Below, one piece after another: positions 46,322 to 58,939 of a DNA stretch of 64,000 nt. Position numbers and translations under genes: made by a program. The notes below the pieces were generated by a model. It was not told the origin of the DNA. It worked only from the letters and a program-made list of their open reading frames with translations, and searched no databases. Numbering within the stretch: the stretch's first letter is position 1; each line of letters opens with the position of its first letter. This stretch comes from Gigaspora rosea (Eukaryota; Glomeromycota; Glomeromycetes; Diversisporales; Gigasporaceae): positions 62,001-126,000 of the forward strand of contig QKWP01000348.1 in NCBI GenBank assembly GCA_003550325.1, read 5' to 3'.

Positions 46322-46801
46322 TTATACATATTCGATATACAATACGAGCATTAAAAAATATTGACCAAATAAATTTTTAAACAACTTGTTTGCACTTTTT
46401 TCACACTCATTGTCATCATTGAAATTTTCACAACTTGAATTTGACTTGGATATTGGTTCCAATTGCTGACGTTTCTTTGCTCTAAGTTCTGTCAAATCTG
46501 AAGAATTATATCTGATTTCATTAAGCGGCATATTTGATAATCGTAATTTTGATTGTTGAAGGCTTTCGCTCATATTTAGATGGGTTTTGAGATCCCATTT
46601 ATTGAAGAGTCCTTCAACCTGTTGCTGATGGACTACGATATACCAGACTCGATGAGCAGCTTTTTGTGTATTCGCTGATACTTGACCCGCCTTGCACGCT
46701 TTGGCTTGTTTGGATACCCTGGGCATTTTGTAGACTATTACGACTAACGTTTTAAAATGTTCTATTACATTATTATTAAACGATGATTCTAAATGTTTCA
46801 A
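46322..46801 (-). CDS. Hypothetical protein, 159 residues
   Basis: Not recognised. The frame opens with a hydrophobic-tinged stretch; an internal Met at residue 26 (MPRVSKQAKACKAGQ, codon near 46726) may be the true start, since the sequence from there is Lys/Arg-rich like the N-termini of nuclear or transposon-related proteins. It has Gln/Ser-rich middle parts and an acidic Asn/Asp patch (NFNDDNECEKS) before a hydrophobic C-terminus. No intron, signal peptide or domain is evident. It could be a remnant of a transposase. Confidence 0.35.
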   Translation of the reverse strand: MKHLESSFNNNVIEHFKTLVVIVYKMPRVSKQAKACKAGQVSANTQKAAHRVWYIVVHQQQVEGLFNKWDLKTHLNMSESLQQSKLRLSNMPLNEIRYNSSDLTELRAKKRQQLEPISKSNSSCENFNDDNECEKSANKLFKNLFGQYFLMLVLYIEYV

Positions 46802-49344
46802 CTCATTATTGAGACATGGAATTGCCTTGAAACTTTCTTAAGTTGTTTATAAAGTATCTAAAAATAAGGTTATGTTTCTAATATTCTCTATTAAAATGTA
46901 AGTTTTAGGCATTCGTCTTGCGGAATCTTCTAAATTTCGTCGATTCCAACAAAAAAGCTTTATCTTAACATGCAAGTCAAAATTTAATTAGAACTTTGCA
47001 AAAAACATAGTTATTTTGAGATAGTTCTGCCGCAGTTTTTTCAATTAAAGAAATTGAGGTAAATAGGTACAATATTTGTGTGAGAACTTTAGAATTTTAC
47101 GCTTTTCTTTATAATTAAAAGATTTAAAATAATTTGATCGATCATTTTTTAATTTTACTGATAAAAATGATCATAGTAAAATGATCAATATAACTGACAT
47201 ACAGTAGTTTTGATTACTTAGTTGATTTATCACCCTAGTGACATATGCCATTTTTGTAGAACCATCAGCTCTGTGCCTATACCTTTATCATAGAGAAGTA
47301 CGTCTGTTAGAATTCCACATTCAGCCGATTTAAATACCATTCAGTATCTTTTTTTTATTTATTTCAAATTACTTGAGATCTGAACAAAAAAAAAATGTTT
47401 TTTTGCGATATATTTAGCGAATCCGACAAGTGTCAAGTATAGTATAAAAAAAAACAAATACAGTCTAATGCTATTGCGTCTTTTTATTCCAATTCATTCT
47501 CACAATTTGCACGTAATTCTATTGATCAGATTATAATTAACTACTCGTAGAGAGCACTTACTATATATTGATATATCTCACTCTACAGACCAAAATCGAC
47601 TATACATATTTACATATAATAAGTTGAAGGTTACGCGCAGTATATTATATTCACAATGTGACGCGAACTATTGTAACGGAAGTTCTCGATTAAAGATTCA
47701 TCGATTTTGGTGGGTCAAAAATTGTTTTGACAAATTCATCTCCCGAAATGAAATCGGAAAATACTTTTTGGCAACTCCATTAGGTAATGGTAATAGCTCA
47801 ATGGTTTCGTTTATTCGTTGATTTTAATAATTTTTGAATATGATTAATGCTATTATGATATAATCACAAATAAAGGACTAAATACGTTTGATCATCCCAG
47901 TAGACTTTTACATACTACTTCGTTCTAGACTTTATTCAGCATTAATGAACTACCAATAATAGTCAAATTTTTATCACACGGTATTGGCTATTTAAATATC
48001 TGCAGGAGTTTCATGCAGTATTACGATTTATGAAGTATACGTTTTTACGCGGTCGGTCTAACTTTATTGACAGGGTAGTACAGCATGAAAACAATTGGTA
48101 TCAGATTTACAATACGTATATAATTATAAAAACCCTATATATCTAACCTTTAACTCTTGTCACATCAAGTATTGTAAAAAGTATGATTATTTGATTTCAA
48201 TTTATACCTTGCTATTACTTTTTATTGAAACCAGCTTCTTGCTTTAGTTTTTAAGTAAGAAATCAAGGTAAAATAAATTATCATTGAAATATGATTTCTC
48301 CATTATGTTTATGGAGCCTAAATTTCGTTATGAAAGCCTCATTATAAAGGCTTCGTTACAAAAGAAATTTAATATTAATGAAATTCCTTAACTTTCGCAG
48401 AAAAACTATATGCACTACCTCCTAGTACTCAACTTGGACTCAGGTTTGCAAATCTTATTCTATGTACGTACGTACACTTGTGTAAACTATAGTAATTTGT
48501 GTTTTATCATGTGATTTTTACACAAACTTTATATTCAGTTTATTCTAGCGTGCGGTTTCATACACATTTGAAGGTCGGTTAAGTATTTCACTTTTGCATT
48601 GTAAAACAATGATGGGCAATAACAGTTGATTTATCATATAAAGATTGTTGCGTTTAGCAAATATTTTCCTATTTACATCATCAAAAATTCGCTTCAATTA
48701 AAAGAATTTTTTTTTTAGAGGATGAAATTTTGAGTTAAGGGCATTTGCGAAATTGATGATAGTTATAGGTTTATTTATTTCCAGATCCGAAAAAGTTGGT
48801 TCTAACCACTTAAATAGGTTCCGAACTCGCGGATCTCCAGGTCCACAATTGTGAATGTAAATACCTGTATTTGTATTATGTTTGTGTAGCAAAGTAACTA
48901 TATAGACTATTATATAAATTCCATTTATGTTCTCGTAGTAAGATTACGTTAAATGTAGTGTCAGCTTCGGTATTCGGATAAAAAGAATGCAGTAAATTTT
49001 CATGAGTTACAAACACCTTTTTTCGAGAAAATGTTGACTGCTTGCGACTTAGCGAACTCAGTATCTATAAATGTGCACAAATCAAATACTTAAAATCTCT
49101 TCAAAATGAACTAGACTAAATGTAATATAAACTTTCAATAAATTAAAAATATGATAGTATGTCAAAGGAGCCCGAATTATTAAATACGTACTTTTTCGGA
49201 TGATTTTACCACTAAATGACCATAATCAGCCATTTTTAATATTCATATAAAATATACATACCGGCAATCACCGTGTGTGATACACGATTTTAAATCTTAA
49301 TTACATATAAAAAAATTTTATAAAAAGCATACAAATTTAATTAC
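46802..49344. other. Gene-free or unrecognised region
   Basis: Base composition is less extreme than elsewhere, and it may hold unrecognised exons. Short frames at 47624-47821 (+) and 48698-48892 (-) lack domains. Small hairpins such as AAAGCCTCATTATAAAGGCTT (47 to 48 kb part, near 48326) occur. No gene is supported. Confidence 0.4.
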
Positions 49345-49546
49345 TTGGTTTTCATAACATGTATCCTTTTAACTGACCCGGCCGGCCGGCTTTTTTTTTT
49401 TAAATTTCATATTTAAAATTTTATGAAATTTATATAAAATTTTTCTTAAAATCCCACCCGATTAATAAAACATATAAAAAAAAAAAAAAAAAAAAAATTT
49501 TTTTTGAGGTTTCCAAATTTTGACCCGGCCGGGTTATGAAAACCAA
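49345..49546. mobile_element. MITE just upstream of the kinase gene
   Basis: Ends TTGGTTTTCATAAC / GTTATGAAAACCAA with subterminal GACCCGGCCGG at both ends and a run of about 23 A in the middle. It ends about 25 bp before the TATA-like box of the kinase gene, so it may affect its expression. Target duplication not resolved. Confidence 0.75.
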
Positions 49547-49571
49547 TTGATTAATTTTCGTGACCTAACCA

Positions 49572-49578
49572 TATAAAA
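49572..49578 (+). promoter_or_regulatory. TATA box of triple-kinase gene
   Basis: TATAAAA lies 62 bp before the ATG at 49640 and just after the MITE. Its position favours the upstream ATG as start, or a short leader for the ATG at 49727. Confidence 0.45.
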
Positions 49579-49639
49579 CAGGACGGTGTAAAAAAAAGTA
49601 AAGTAAGCCTCAATCAAAAGTACAATACAACCAAATCAA

Positions 49640-52600
49640 TTGAATTGTACTACAATAATAATACAAATAAGTGTACTAAGCGTTTTGTACGCACAATTTG
49701 CTTCTTTCTGCTTAAACTTTCAAGATATGCTTGTTAAAGAATTGATCGGAAATACAAGCATAAATAAAATTCCATATTATGAATTTGACAATTTTATAAA
49801 AATCAGCGATATCGGGTTTTGTTATATATTCCGAGCTGAATGGAAAAACTGCAGAATAAGTGTTGCCCTTAAGAGTTTAAAGTTTAACCAATTCTCAGAC
49901 AGTATTATGATTAATGAGGTAATAAACAATTCATGATTCAATTACACCTCTCTAAATGCACTTAACATACATGCCGCCCAAACTATAAGCTCTCAAAATC
50001 CCACATAAATTCCAAATCCCAAATATAGTAAAATTTTCTCAAATCCCTTGTCTCAAATCCAATCCCAAACATAATAAAATTGGGATTTAGGATTTGGGAA
50101 CAGTAGTTTGCCGGAAAGTATACACCCTATAGATACCAAACTTTTAATCACCATGTATTTAGAGAGCTATAAGTGCATTTATTAAGATCGAGTATAGATT
50201 TAGACCAAGTTTGAGAGTGCATTTAGAGAGGAGGTGCATTTATTTGAAACTTTATCAAATAAGACAATATAATTACATATTATGTACCTATATAGATTCA
50301 AATTTTACGATCAATTGGATATCATCCACATATTAATACATTTTATGGGGTGACTGAAGGTGTATTTTCACTTAGTATAAATTATTTAGGGCTAAAATCA
50401 GTTGATTTCTTATTACTGTATTAATCTTATATAGTATTATCAGTAAAGTGCAAACCTTTATAGTAAATTGAGATCATCCGATTCCTGCCCATTTTCTTAG
50501 TGTTCATTATCAAACTAGTCATTAAAATTGTTTTAACAATTAGGTCCTGAAAATGAAATTATGATAGTACTACAATATGCAAATAATGGAAATTTACGCG
50601 AATATTTAAAGAATAACTTTTCAAGATTACAATGGGAAGATAAAATTCGTATGGCAAAAGAAATTACTCAAGGCGTTTTATATTTACATAATAAAAATAT
50701 TGTTCACAGAGATCTTGTAAGTATATTCATTATTTATGAAACTCTCACATCTTTAGAAAATTTTACTAGTTTTGTATTATTTACAGCATACAAGAAATAT
50801 TCTGGTTCATGACGAAAAAATGTTAGTTGCAGATTTTGGGTTATCGAGTTATAGTGATAATAAGCCAATAATTCCAAGTAAAAGCATTGTTGGGATGCCG
50901 GCATATACTGAACCACAATATTTTTGGAACCCTTCCTATGCATACGATAAGAAGTCCGACATATATAGCTTAGGTGTAATTTTTTGGGAAATTTCGAGCG
51001 GTGAACCACCATTCAGATCGTTTACATCCATAGAAGCGATTGCAATACATATCTTTCAGGGACATAGAGAAAAACATGTAAAAGGTACTCCATCACAATA
51101 CATAGAACTTTATGAGAAATGTTGGGATGTAGATCCATCTAAACGTCCAGAAACCAAAACAGTCCTTGAAGAGTTAGATCGTATGATTTCTATAACTTCT
51201 GAACCAATAAACATTAATAGAAACAAGGAACATGTTTCAGCAAATTTATTTGAATCGGTTATTTTAAAACTGAATGTTAATTATATAGATCATAATCAAT
51301 TTACTGAATTTATGGAAATCGGTGATGGGATTAGTCCAGTGCATAAAAAATATTTGTGGCAAAATACTGAATTAACGGTTTTTCTTAAAAGATTTGTGGT
51401 TGATATAAATTTGGACTCAAATGCTATTCAAGAGCTCGTAAATAAGGTATGATTTAGTGTCTGATTCATTGTTGCTTGATTCCCCGAAAGTTAGTTCCCC
51501 ACCAGCTAATTTTCCTGACACTATATCCCCGACAACAGTATAGTTTCTTGACAAGACATATCTCTAACATGACATGTTTTTGACATTCACTTTCCCTGAC
51601 AAGACATATTTTCGAAAAGACATTTTACTAACAGATGTATATTTCAGAAAGAATATTTTTCCGACATGACATATTTCCGATATCACTTTTTCCAACAAGA
51701 TGTTTCCTCGATTAGAAATTTCGTTTAAAAATAATCAATATATTATGTCAGGGTGAATCCCGCGCTGGATTATAGTAAAACCCGCTTTGATCATAGGGTT
51801 TGGGTGAAATTCGCGTTAGCATAGTGTGTTTTATATGTTAACGCGGATTTCACCCTCATAGCAGATTTAACCAAAATTCAGCGCGAGTTTCACCCTGTCG
51901 TATTATATTCAATACAAAAAAATTAAATGAGTTAGTACTTATTATTATACCATAGACTATAATGCGAATGAGAAATTAAATAAATCTTATCTTGTTATAT
52001 TGAATTCATGCGAATAAGAAATTAAATAAAATGTGAACAAAAAACTGTCGGTAAAATGGGTTGTCGGAAAAAATGCATTCAATAAAACTTAGTGTCGGAG
52101 AAAAGTCAAATTAGAAATATGTCATTTCCGAGAAATGTCTTGTCGAAAATATGAGATGTAAGCATGATATGTCGAGGAAATATTCTGTCAACAAAAAGTG
52201 CTGTAGATGAAACATTCTGTCGGGGATATGGGGAATCATACCGTAATCGTCTGATTGGTTATAAACATTCAACCCTTTAACTCAATATTTTACATAATAT
52301 GATATATAAGTTTAAACATTTGCAAAGATTAAGCTTTCATCAAAATATTAACAATTTATACGGCATAACTAAAGGTATTTATTTCGTTAATTGTCTAATA
52401 TAAAATTATAACTATTTAATGATTCACATATAAGTAGATGTTGACAATCAAAGTTACATGACTGTTCAACTATTTGCAAATGATGGAAATTTACGTGATT
52501 ATTTAAAGAAGAATAACAAAAAACTTGAGTGGTCAAATAAATATTGCATTGCAAAGGACATAGGCCAAGGTCTTTTGTTTTTGCATAATAATAATATAAT

Positions 52601-54164
52601 TCATAAAAACCTCGTAATTATATTTTATAAGTATAATTTTTTGAATGTATTATATTAAATTATTTCATTAATATCTTGTATAATTTATAGCATTCTAGAA
52701 ATGTTCTGATTCATGATGGACGAGCAGTTATTACGGATCTTGGTTGGGAAAAACAGACAGCCGCTGAGACTTCCGCCTCAGATTCTTCTCGAGCAGATAA
52801 ACTTCCAGAATACATCGACCCGCAGTGCTTTAGAAATTTTGAATATAAACGTGATTCAAAATCAGATGTTTATAGTTATGGTGTAATTCTTTGGGAGATT
52901 TCTAGTGGCATAAAACCATTTGCAATGTATAGATCTAAAGAAGCCATTATAATTCGTATATTCCAAGGAAACAGAGAAAAGCCTATAGATGGAACACCAT
53001 TTCAATATGTTAACCTTTATCAGCAATGCTGGGATGATAGTCCTGCCAATCGTCCAGAAATGAATAAAGTACTTGATGTACTTGACAAACTAATAAATCA
53101 ATCTGGCTCCATAAATCCTCAGATGGTGAATGAAAAGCTTTTAAATAGTCTGTTTGAGGAAGCTATTTCAACACAAGAAATTAATTATCATGATTATAAT
53201 GAATTTAGTGGACGTGAAATCATTACAAAGAAAGGTTTCAGTTCATTATACAATACTTCATGGAAAGATCGTGGTATTATGGTTGTTCTTGAATGTCTTA
53301 ATATTAATGAAGATTTCAACAAAGAAACTATTGAAGAATTTATTAATGCGGTATTATTTAATTTTCTTTTAAATAAAAACTTTTATGTTCAATATTCATG
53401 TTTATTACATTAAATGTTATCTAATATTTATTACATTAAATGTTATCTAATATTATTCAAAGCTTAAACTGTTACAAAAATTGGATTTCCATGCAAATAT
53501 TATTGAATTTTACGGTGTAACAAAAGGTTCTTATAGCCATTGAAATTTGCACAACTAATTCTTTTGATTATTATTAATATTGAACCTTTAATCAATAGAT
53601 CCCAATGGATATTATAATTTGGTCTTGCAGTCAGTCGGTAATATGAATATGCGTGAATATTTGCAACATTATTTTTCAAAGTTAACATGGGGTGATAAAT
53701 TACTTGCGGCAAAAGAAATCGCAAAGGGACTTGAATTTTTGCATGAAAATAATATTCCTCATGGTGATGTTGTAAGAATCTAACATTTCTAACCCGATTT
53801 TTATTGTTTCAATCGATAACATAAAATTTACTCAATTATTTAGAATTCCACCAATATCTTGGTTTATGATGGAAAAATGATAATCACTGGTTTTCACTTA
53901 ATGGATCTTTTATGTAAACGTGATAAGAGAAAAGATATTTATAACTTAGGTCTTATTCTATGGGAACTCTATAGTGGCAGACCACCAGAAAAATCTAATT
54001 TGATCTATGAAGGTGAAGGTGTTGTGATGATGCCACACGCACCTTCCCAATATATAGAACTTTATAAATTATGTTGTGATATTGAACCTTCTAAACGACC
54101 AGAAATAAGAACTATTCTTAATATTTTAGATACACTATCGAATAATGTAAGAAATTTTCAATAA
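49640..54164 (+). CDS. Triple tandem kinase / pseudokinase protein
   Basis: Ten exons: 49640-49918, 50296-50359, 50544-50716, 50787-51446, 52311-52374, 52438-52613, 52691-53350, 53463-53526, 53599-53771, 53844-54164. All introns are GT..AG and the sum is 2,634 nt (877 residues). Domain 1 (about 48-310) keeps Lys78 (VALK), Glu93, HRDL 169-172 and DFG 188-190, but its Gly-rich loop is degenerate (SDIGFCYIF). Domain 2 (about 337-610) has HKNL for HRDL and DLG for DFG. Domain 3 (about 636-877) has Glu for the ATP Lys (VVLE), HGDV, and GFH for DFG. So one possibly active kinase is joined to two pseudokinases, of the tyrosine-kinase-like type. Residues 1-29 are hydrophobic and could be a signal peptide; Met30 is an alternative start. 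Substrate unknown. Confidence 0.85.
49943..50243. mobile_element. MITE in intron 1 of kinase gene
   Basis: ACACCTCTCTAAATGCACTT at the left mirrors AGTGCATTTAGAGAGGAGGT at the right, and inner parts share AAGTGCATTTA and GAGAGCTATA. The interior repeats CAAATCCCAAA. It accounts for most of the 377-bp intron. Confidence 0.65.
51477..52238. mobile_element. Foldback element filling intron 4 of kinase gene
   Basis: Ends TGATTCCCC / GGGGAATCA; the right end read inward continues ATATCCCCGACAGAATG and the left has ATATCCCCGACAACAG nearby. Both flanks repeat TTCCGACATGACATATTTCC-like words. A second small element is nested inside. It makes this intron 864 bp while its counterpart between exons 7 and 8 is 112 bp. 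Confidence 0.7.
51748..51897. mobile_element. Nested MITE, CAGGGTGAA ends, 150 bp
   Basis: CAGGGTGAATCCCGCGCTG at the left mirrors CAGCGCGAGTTTCACCCTG at the right; two more GGGTGAAATTCGCG-type words lie inside in opposite orientation. CAGGG fits hAT, but no 8-bp duplication was found. Confidence 0.7.
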
Positions 54165-54510
54165 AAAGTTTTTTAGCCTATATAATTTCATTATGCTGCA
54201 AGTTTATTCTTATATTTATTTATAAATTTACAATAATCTTCGATTATAAAATTACAGTAACATTTGTATAAGGTTATATATATATTTAAGAAAATTAAAA
54301 AATTTAATTGCTATGGTTAAAATCTTTTTTTTTTTTGAATTTGAATTTTTTGATTTATGACAATCTTATTTCTTTATTGAACGTTCTAATATGTATTCTA
54401 TATATGTAAAAATTATTAACGTTCAATTTATATTTGCAAAGTTTCAAATATTCAAGTATTAACTAGCAAAAATTTATAAATATGTATTTATTAATATAAG
54501 GGAATTTATA
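54165..54510. other. 3' flank of kinase gene
   Basis: AT-rich, no gene. AATAAAA-like words right after the stop (54161-54168) and further down could serve as poly(A) signals. Confidence 0.5.
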
Positions 54511-54621
54511 GGCATCTCCCACCAAAATTGGTTTGAACCTTCCTAATCGTGTTACATTACACGAAATCACCGCACGCTATTGGCTGGAGATGTATCTCCC
54601 GCGGGAGATGCGGGAGATGCC
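54511..54621. mobile_element. Short MITE, GGCATCTCCC ends
   Basis: GGCATCTCCC / GGGAGATGCC ends, 111 bp, with ATCTCCCGCGGGAGAT as an internal palindrome near the right end. No clear target duplication. Confidence 0.6.
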
Positions 54622-55860
54622 AAAAGCATCCATAATATAAATACAATATTATCAATCTTGCTTATTTGTTTATTTGTAGATTATGATATAGATAATTTTA
54701 AGATTTACATGGCTTTAATTGGTTTAAAAGTTTTTTGTTATAAAATTTTTTTTATTTATTTTAAAAAATGAGATATATTTTATTAAGGATGTGTTAGTAG
54801 TTTGAAATTATTCTATAATGTGAATATATATGTGTGGATAATAAATATACAATTATTCACGTATGCAAATCTATATTTAAGTAATTTGGTTGCATATTTT
54901 ATACGTACTAGCTACCATATCTACAATCTGTTCATATGTATTATTAATTGAAATTATATTTTATTTAAATGCTTTAGTTAATAAATATTCTTTATACCCC
55001 GCGCAATGAATTATCACAAATAAAATTAAATAGTAGTATTCATAAAACTAAATAGCTTATTTTTAAATTAAAGATACAAATAAAATAAAATAATATTAAG
55101 CAGTATATATTTATTACTTGAACAGCTTATTTAAGACCTATATACAGCTATAATAAACCTGAATAGTACTGTTTGCTGCAAACATTAATTACGACTTTTT
55201 TATGACTCAACTAGGGCTGTAATACTTGCGATTTTTTAAATATTTAATTTGACGTGCTATAATATTACAAAATCACAATATAGCCTATGTAGTACTGCAA
55301 TCTGTGATATTATAATTTATGCCGTGGGTACAGTACTATGTAACAACCCGTGCCTTTTTTCCTAGATTATTCACACTGGACTATATGAAAATCACATAAT
55401 TTTGGTGTAATTAAAATTGTTGTGCTGGACAAAGTATTTTGAGGTTCAGATTTTAAAATTGTAATGTGCTAAACAATACTTTATTCTGTATTATATTTTT
55501 CAATGGGTGCATTATTTATTCGAGTAAAAAATTCAATACATTTTTTTAAAAAAAAAACAGAATATTAATGAACTTTTTATTTTTCATTTTACTATTAATA
55601 AAATCTCTGAACATGCAGTAGTCTTGGAGATTGTATTGGTAGTAGTTTTGATAATGCTTCGGATAATAACTCTGATGATGCTCTCAGTGGTGGTTCTGGA
55701 AATGTTTTTGGTAATGATTCTCCTTATTGTAAAGATCAAATATGTTAATAGATAATTAACTAAATAATAAATTCAAATTTATAAAATATATGGTCACAAA
55801 TTTCTTTAAAATTACATTATATGTTTTTCAATCATAGAATCATCATACATTATAGAGAAT
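54622..55860. other. Gene-free AT-rich spacer
   Basis: No gene is supported. 55640-55715 repeats GATGATGCTCT / GGTGGTTCTGG-type words encoding Gly/Asp/Asn-rich sequence, possibly a coding remnant. Confidence 0.45.
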
Positions 55861-55861
55861 A

Positions 55862-56038
55862 CAGTCTATACTGTCTAAATGCATACTGCATACTGTCTAA
55901 ATGCACAATTTTTTAAAGAAATTTATTAATAATATGCATTTAGACAGTTGATTTTCTGGTATTTAGTTAATACTGTATAAATGCTAAATTTGATTTTTTT
56001 GCCTTTCCCGATGGTATGCATTTAGACAGTATCGACTG
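55862..56038. mobile_element. TA-flanked MITE, CAGTC ends, 177 bp
   Basis: Inverted ends CAGTCTATACTGTCTAAATG and, inward from the right, CAGTCGATACTGTCTAAATG, then CATAC, flanked by TA. Extra TGTCTAAATGCA words lie inside in both orientations. Tc1/mariner-like (pogo-type) by ends and TA. Confidence 0.88.
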
Positions 56039-56040
56039 TA

Positions 56041-57059
56041 GCTACAAATCTTACACTTATTGCTGAGATCAATATCTGTGAGTTCTGCTATTCTCGCGAG
56101 TTTTCTAAGACTAAACGCCGTTATTATATTTAGTATTAAAAATATATACATATTAATAACAATGGTTTTAATCTTTTTTGTGTCATTTTTAACAAAATAA
56201 AGCAAAGTATTCACAATTTTTTCTATTGAAGCATTTCAATTTTATTACTATTTAACTTTTCAATACCTTTTTCATAGTCTTACAAAATCTGCTACCAAAT
56301 GTAACTACAGTACCCAACAAAAGTTTTTCTGCATCTGTAATTTCCAAAAGAATGTGCATAGCGGATAGTACATCACATATTCAGATTATACTAACCTTCT
56401 ATAGCAAAGTAGATAGTAAAAATACCTATGCTGCTTATACACCCAATTTTTAGTCAAAAAATGCTCTTCTTTTACATCAATAATATGAAATTGTATTCTT
56501 GCCAGTTCACCAAAAGGGTCCCAAGCTTACAATGCATAAGATGGCAAAGCAGGTTCTCTGTAATAAAAAGCTGTAATATATTGGATAAGAAGAAAGACCT
56601 AAGTAATTAACTAAGAAAAAAACCTTACAAAAACTGAAATTGGGACCTTATATCTAACATATACTGTATTATATTATATAAAAAAAAACTCTAAAACTGC
56701 ACCCTAACTCTAAATTTTAATAGCAGTGGTTAAATCACCCCTGGTTAAAAATAGTTAAAAACTAATTTTGGTATTATTAAACTCAGCTTGATGAGACAAA
56801 TTATAAGATACAAAAAGATACTAAAATTGTTTGATTTGAATCAATGTACTATAGGATACAAACAAACCATTTTAACTTTATCAAAATACCTTCTTCTCTT
56901 TTATATAAAATTTATCTCTTAAACTGTAAGCAAATCCAGACAAATTTGCCTATAAAATTGCTATAAATATACTCATAATCTACTTTTTTTTAAAACTTAA
57001 AATATTTAATCAAAGTTTTTTTAATATTTGAAAATAAAATTTAATTTATAGTAGCTGCA
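56041..57059. other. Gene-free AT-rich spacer
   Basis: Nothing recognised; short frames of biased composition only. Confidence 0.45.
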
Positions 57060-58062
57060 TTATGCTATCTAAAGACTTTGTAGAAGTAAAGTCCTTTTGG
57101 CAAAGAACAGATATTGACAGAATAGCTAGTAAGAATAAGCAATAGGGGCATTGTAGAGGCAACAACACAGGCAAGACCAAAGAAAGTACAAATAAGGATC
57201 TGTAGTCCAGTAGCCTTATAGAAGTTACTCAAAAAAAAGTGTAACAGTACCATATGCTAAACAATTTCAATTTTAGTTGTAGCAAAGGAATTGGAATTTA
57301 ATCTTAACTTCTTAATTTATACAAAAGAATGGGATAGTAATGGGATATAGAAAAAGAGTATATACAAGGAACACCAATTGTTGAGTACTTAGAAGAAATA
57401 GAGTGAAAAAGAAGTTTAGAAAGCTTAGAAAAACTAAGAGTATAGTATCTTAAACAGTTGATTAATAAAAAACAAAAAACAAAGCTCATCTGGCAACAGA
57501 TAAAAAGAATACAAGATATGGAAATTAAAGAAAAGAAAGCAATTTGGTTTCAAAAACTAGAAGAGGTACTAACTCAAAGAACAGCAAGGAAAATTAAAAC
57601 AATAGATAGAGTAAAAAAGATAATAAAATTACAAGCAAGTTTGCACTAGAACCAAAAATATGCAAGTATCTAAAAAGTGATCCAAGAAAGAGTAGATATT
57701 GCACATAAGTATAAGAAAAGAGCAATATAAAATTAGCAAAAAAATAAAAAGGAAAAGAAGTAGTAAAAGCAAGTATCTATACTAAAGAGTATAAAGAAAC
57801 CTAAATGAAAGATTTAGAAAGGAGTCTAGAAAAAGAAAAGATAGTAAAAAGCAGCAGAAAGAAAATATCAAAAGAGCAAAGCTACAAAAAGAAAACTTGT
57901 AAATATTACCAACTAAATAAGCAAAAAAAAAAGATTCTAGTTAACATGTTCAGCAAAATCAATAATAGATATATAGAAATGGAAAAAAAGTAGTAGTAGA
58001 AGAAAATTGATAAAAAGAAAATAAAAGAAGAAAAAATGAAAAATTAGAGCAAAAATTAGGAC

Positions 58063-58316
58063 CATGTGGGAGGTCAAAAGTAGAACCACCCAATTTGTTT
58101 TTAGTACATTTTTTTAAAAATTTCAATTAAAATATCTTGACAACTATTAAACCAAACCTAATAAATTTTTTTTATTTTAATTCTATAACTATATAGAATT
58201 AAAATAAAAAATTTTAATCAAGATTGGTTTAATAGTTGTTGAGATATTTTAATTTAAAGTTTGAAAAAAATTTACTTAGAAACAAATTGGGTGGTTTCTA
58301 CTTTTGACTGCCCATG
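58063..58316. mobile_element. Hairpin MITE in LINE, CATGTGGGAGGTC ends
   Basis: 254 bp with long arms: CATGTGGGAGGTCAAAAGTA at the left and CATGGGCAGTCAAAAGTAGA read inward from the right, both then ACCACCCAATTTGTTT. The centre pairs around CTATAACTATATAG. Target duplication not resolved. Confidence 0.8.
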
Positions 58317-58708
58317 TATTAATAGAGAGAATAGTAAGATCAGAAGGACAAAAAAAAATAAAAGAGGTGCTAAAAGAAAATAAAAAAAAAAAGGCACTTT
58401 GGTTTTTTACATATGTGTTAGTAAAAAGAAAAAAGTATTGAAAAAGTAGAAAAGAGTTGTAATTTAGGTTATAGTATAGTTCAAATTAGTAATAAAAAAG
58501 GGATCGATATGGGAGATGTAAGAATGGATGTTTTCATCCAGACTAGAGCTAATGGCAATACTTGTAGCTCTGCTGATCTCTCTATCAAGAAGCAAAGTAG
58601 TAATTAGTATGGATAGTCAAGTAGTGATAATAGCATTAAGTGAATTTTGAAAGTAAAAAAACAAGAGAATTTATTAAATCAGGTAATCAAACTCTGCTAA
58701 TTGCAATT

Positions 58709-58939
58709 AGGCCTCCGCAAAAATTACCCGTGCAATTTCTGAATTTGTGGAGGCTATAAAATCAATATTACTCAATTGATGCTTGAACCGAAATCAGTAT
58801 GTGGAATTAGTATGATAAATCCACTTTCAGAAAACAATAGCAGCAGGCCTTCAAAGTCAGACGGGTATGGGCCTGTGCAACATTGGTTTTATACACTCCA
58901 AAAATTCAGAAATTGCATGGGTAATTTTTGTGGAGGCCT
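58709..58939. mobile_element. Mutator-like MITE inside LINE RNase H region
   Basis: Inverted ends of about 45 bp, AGGCCTCCGCAAAAATTACC and, inward from the right, AGGCCTCCACAAAAATTACC, with a perfect 10-bp duplication AATTGCAATT (58699-58708 and 58940-58949). Long terminal repeats plus a 9-11 bp duplication fit Mutator-like elements. The LINE sequence continues on both sides. Confidence 0.88.

Noticed and set aside
47624-47821. 65-residue plus-strand frame
   Set aside because: No domain and no exon context; likely chance.
48698-48892. 64-residue minus-strand frame with NCGPGDPRVRNLF
   Set aside because: No ATG start, no domain and no supporting exon; left unannotated.
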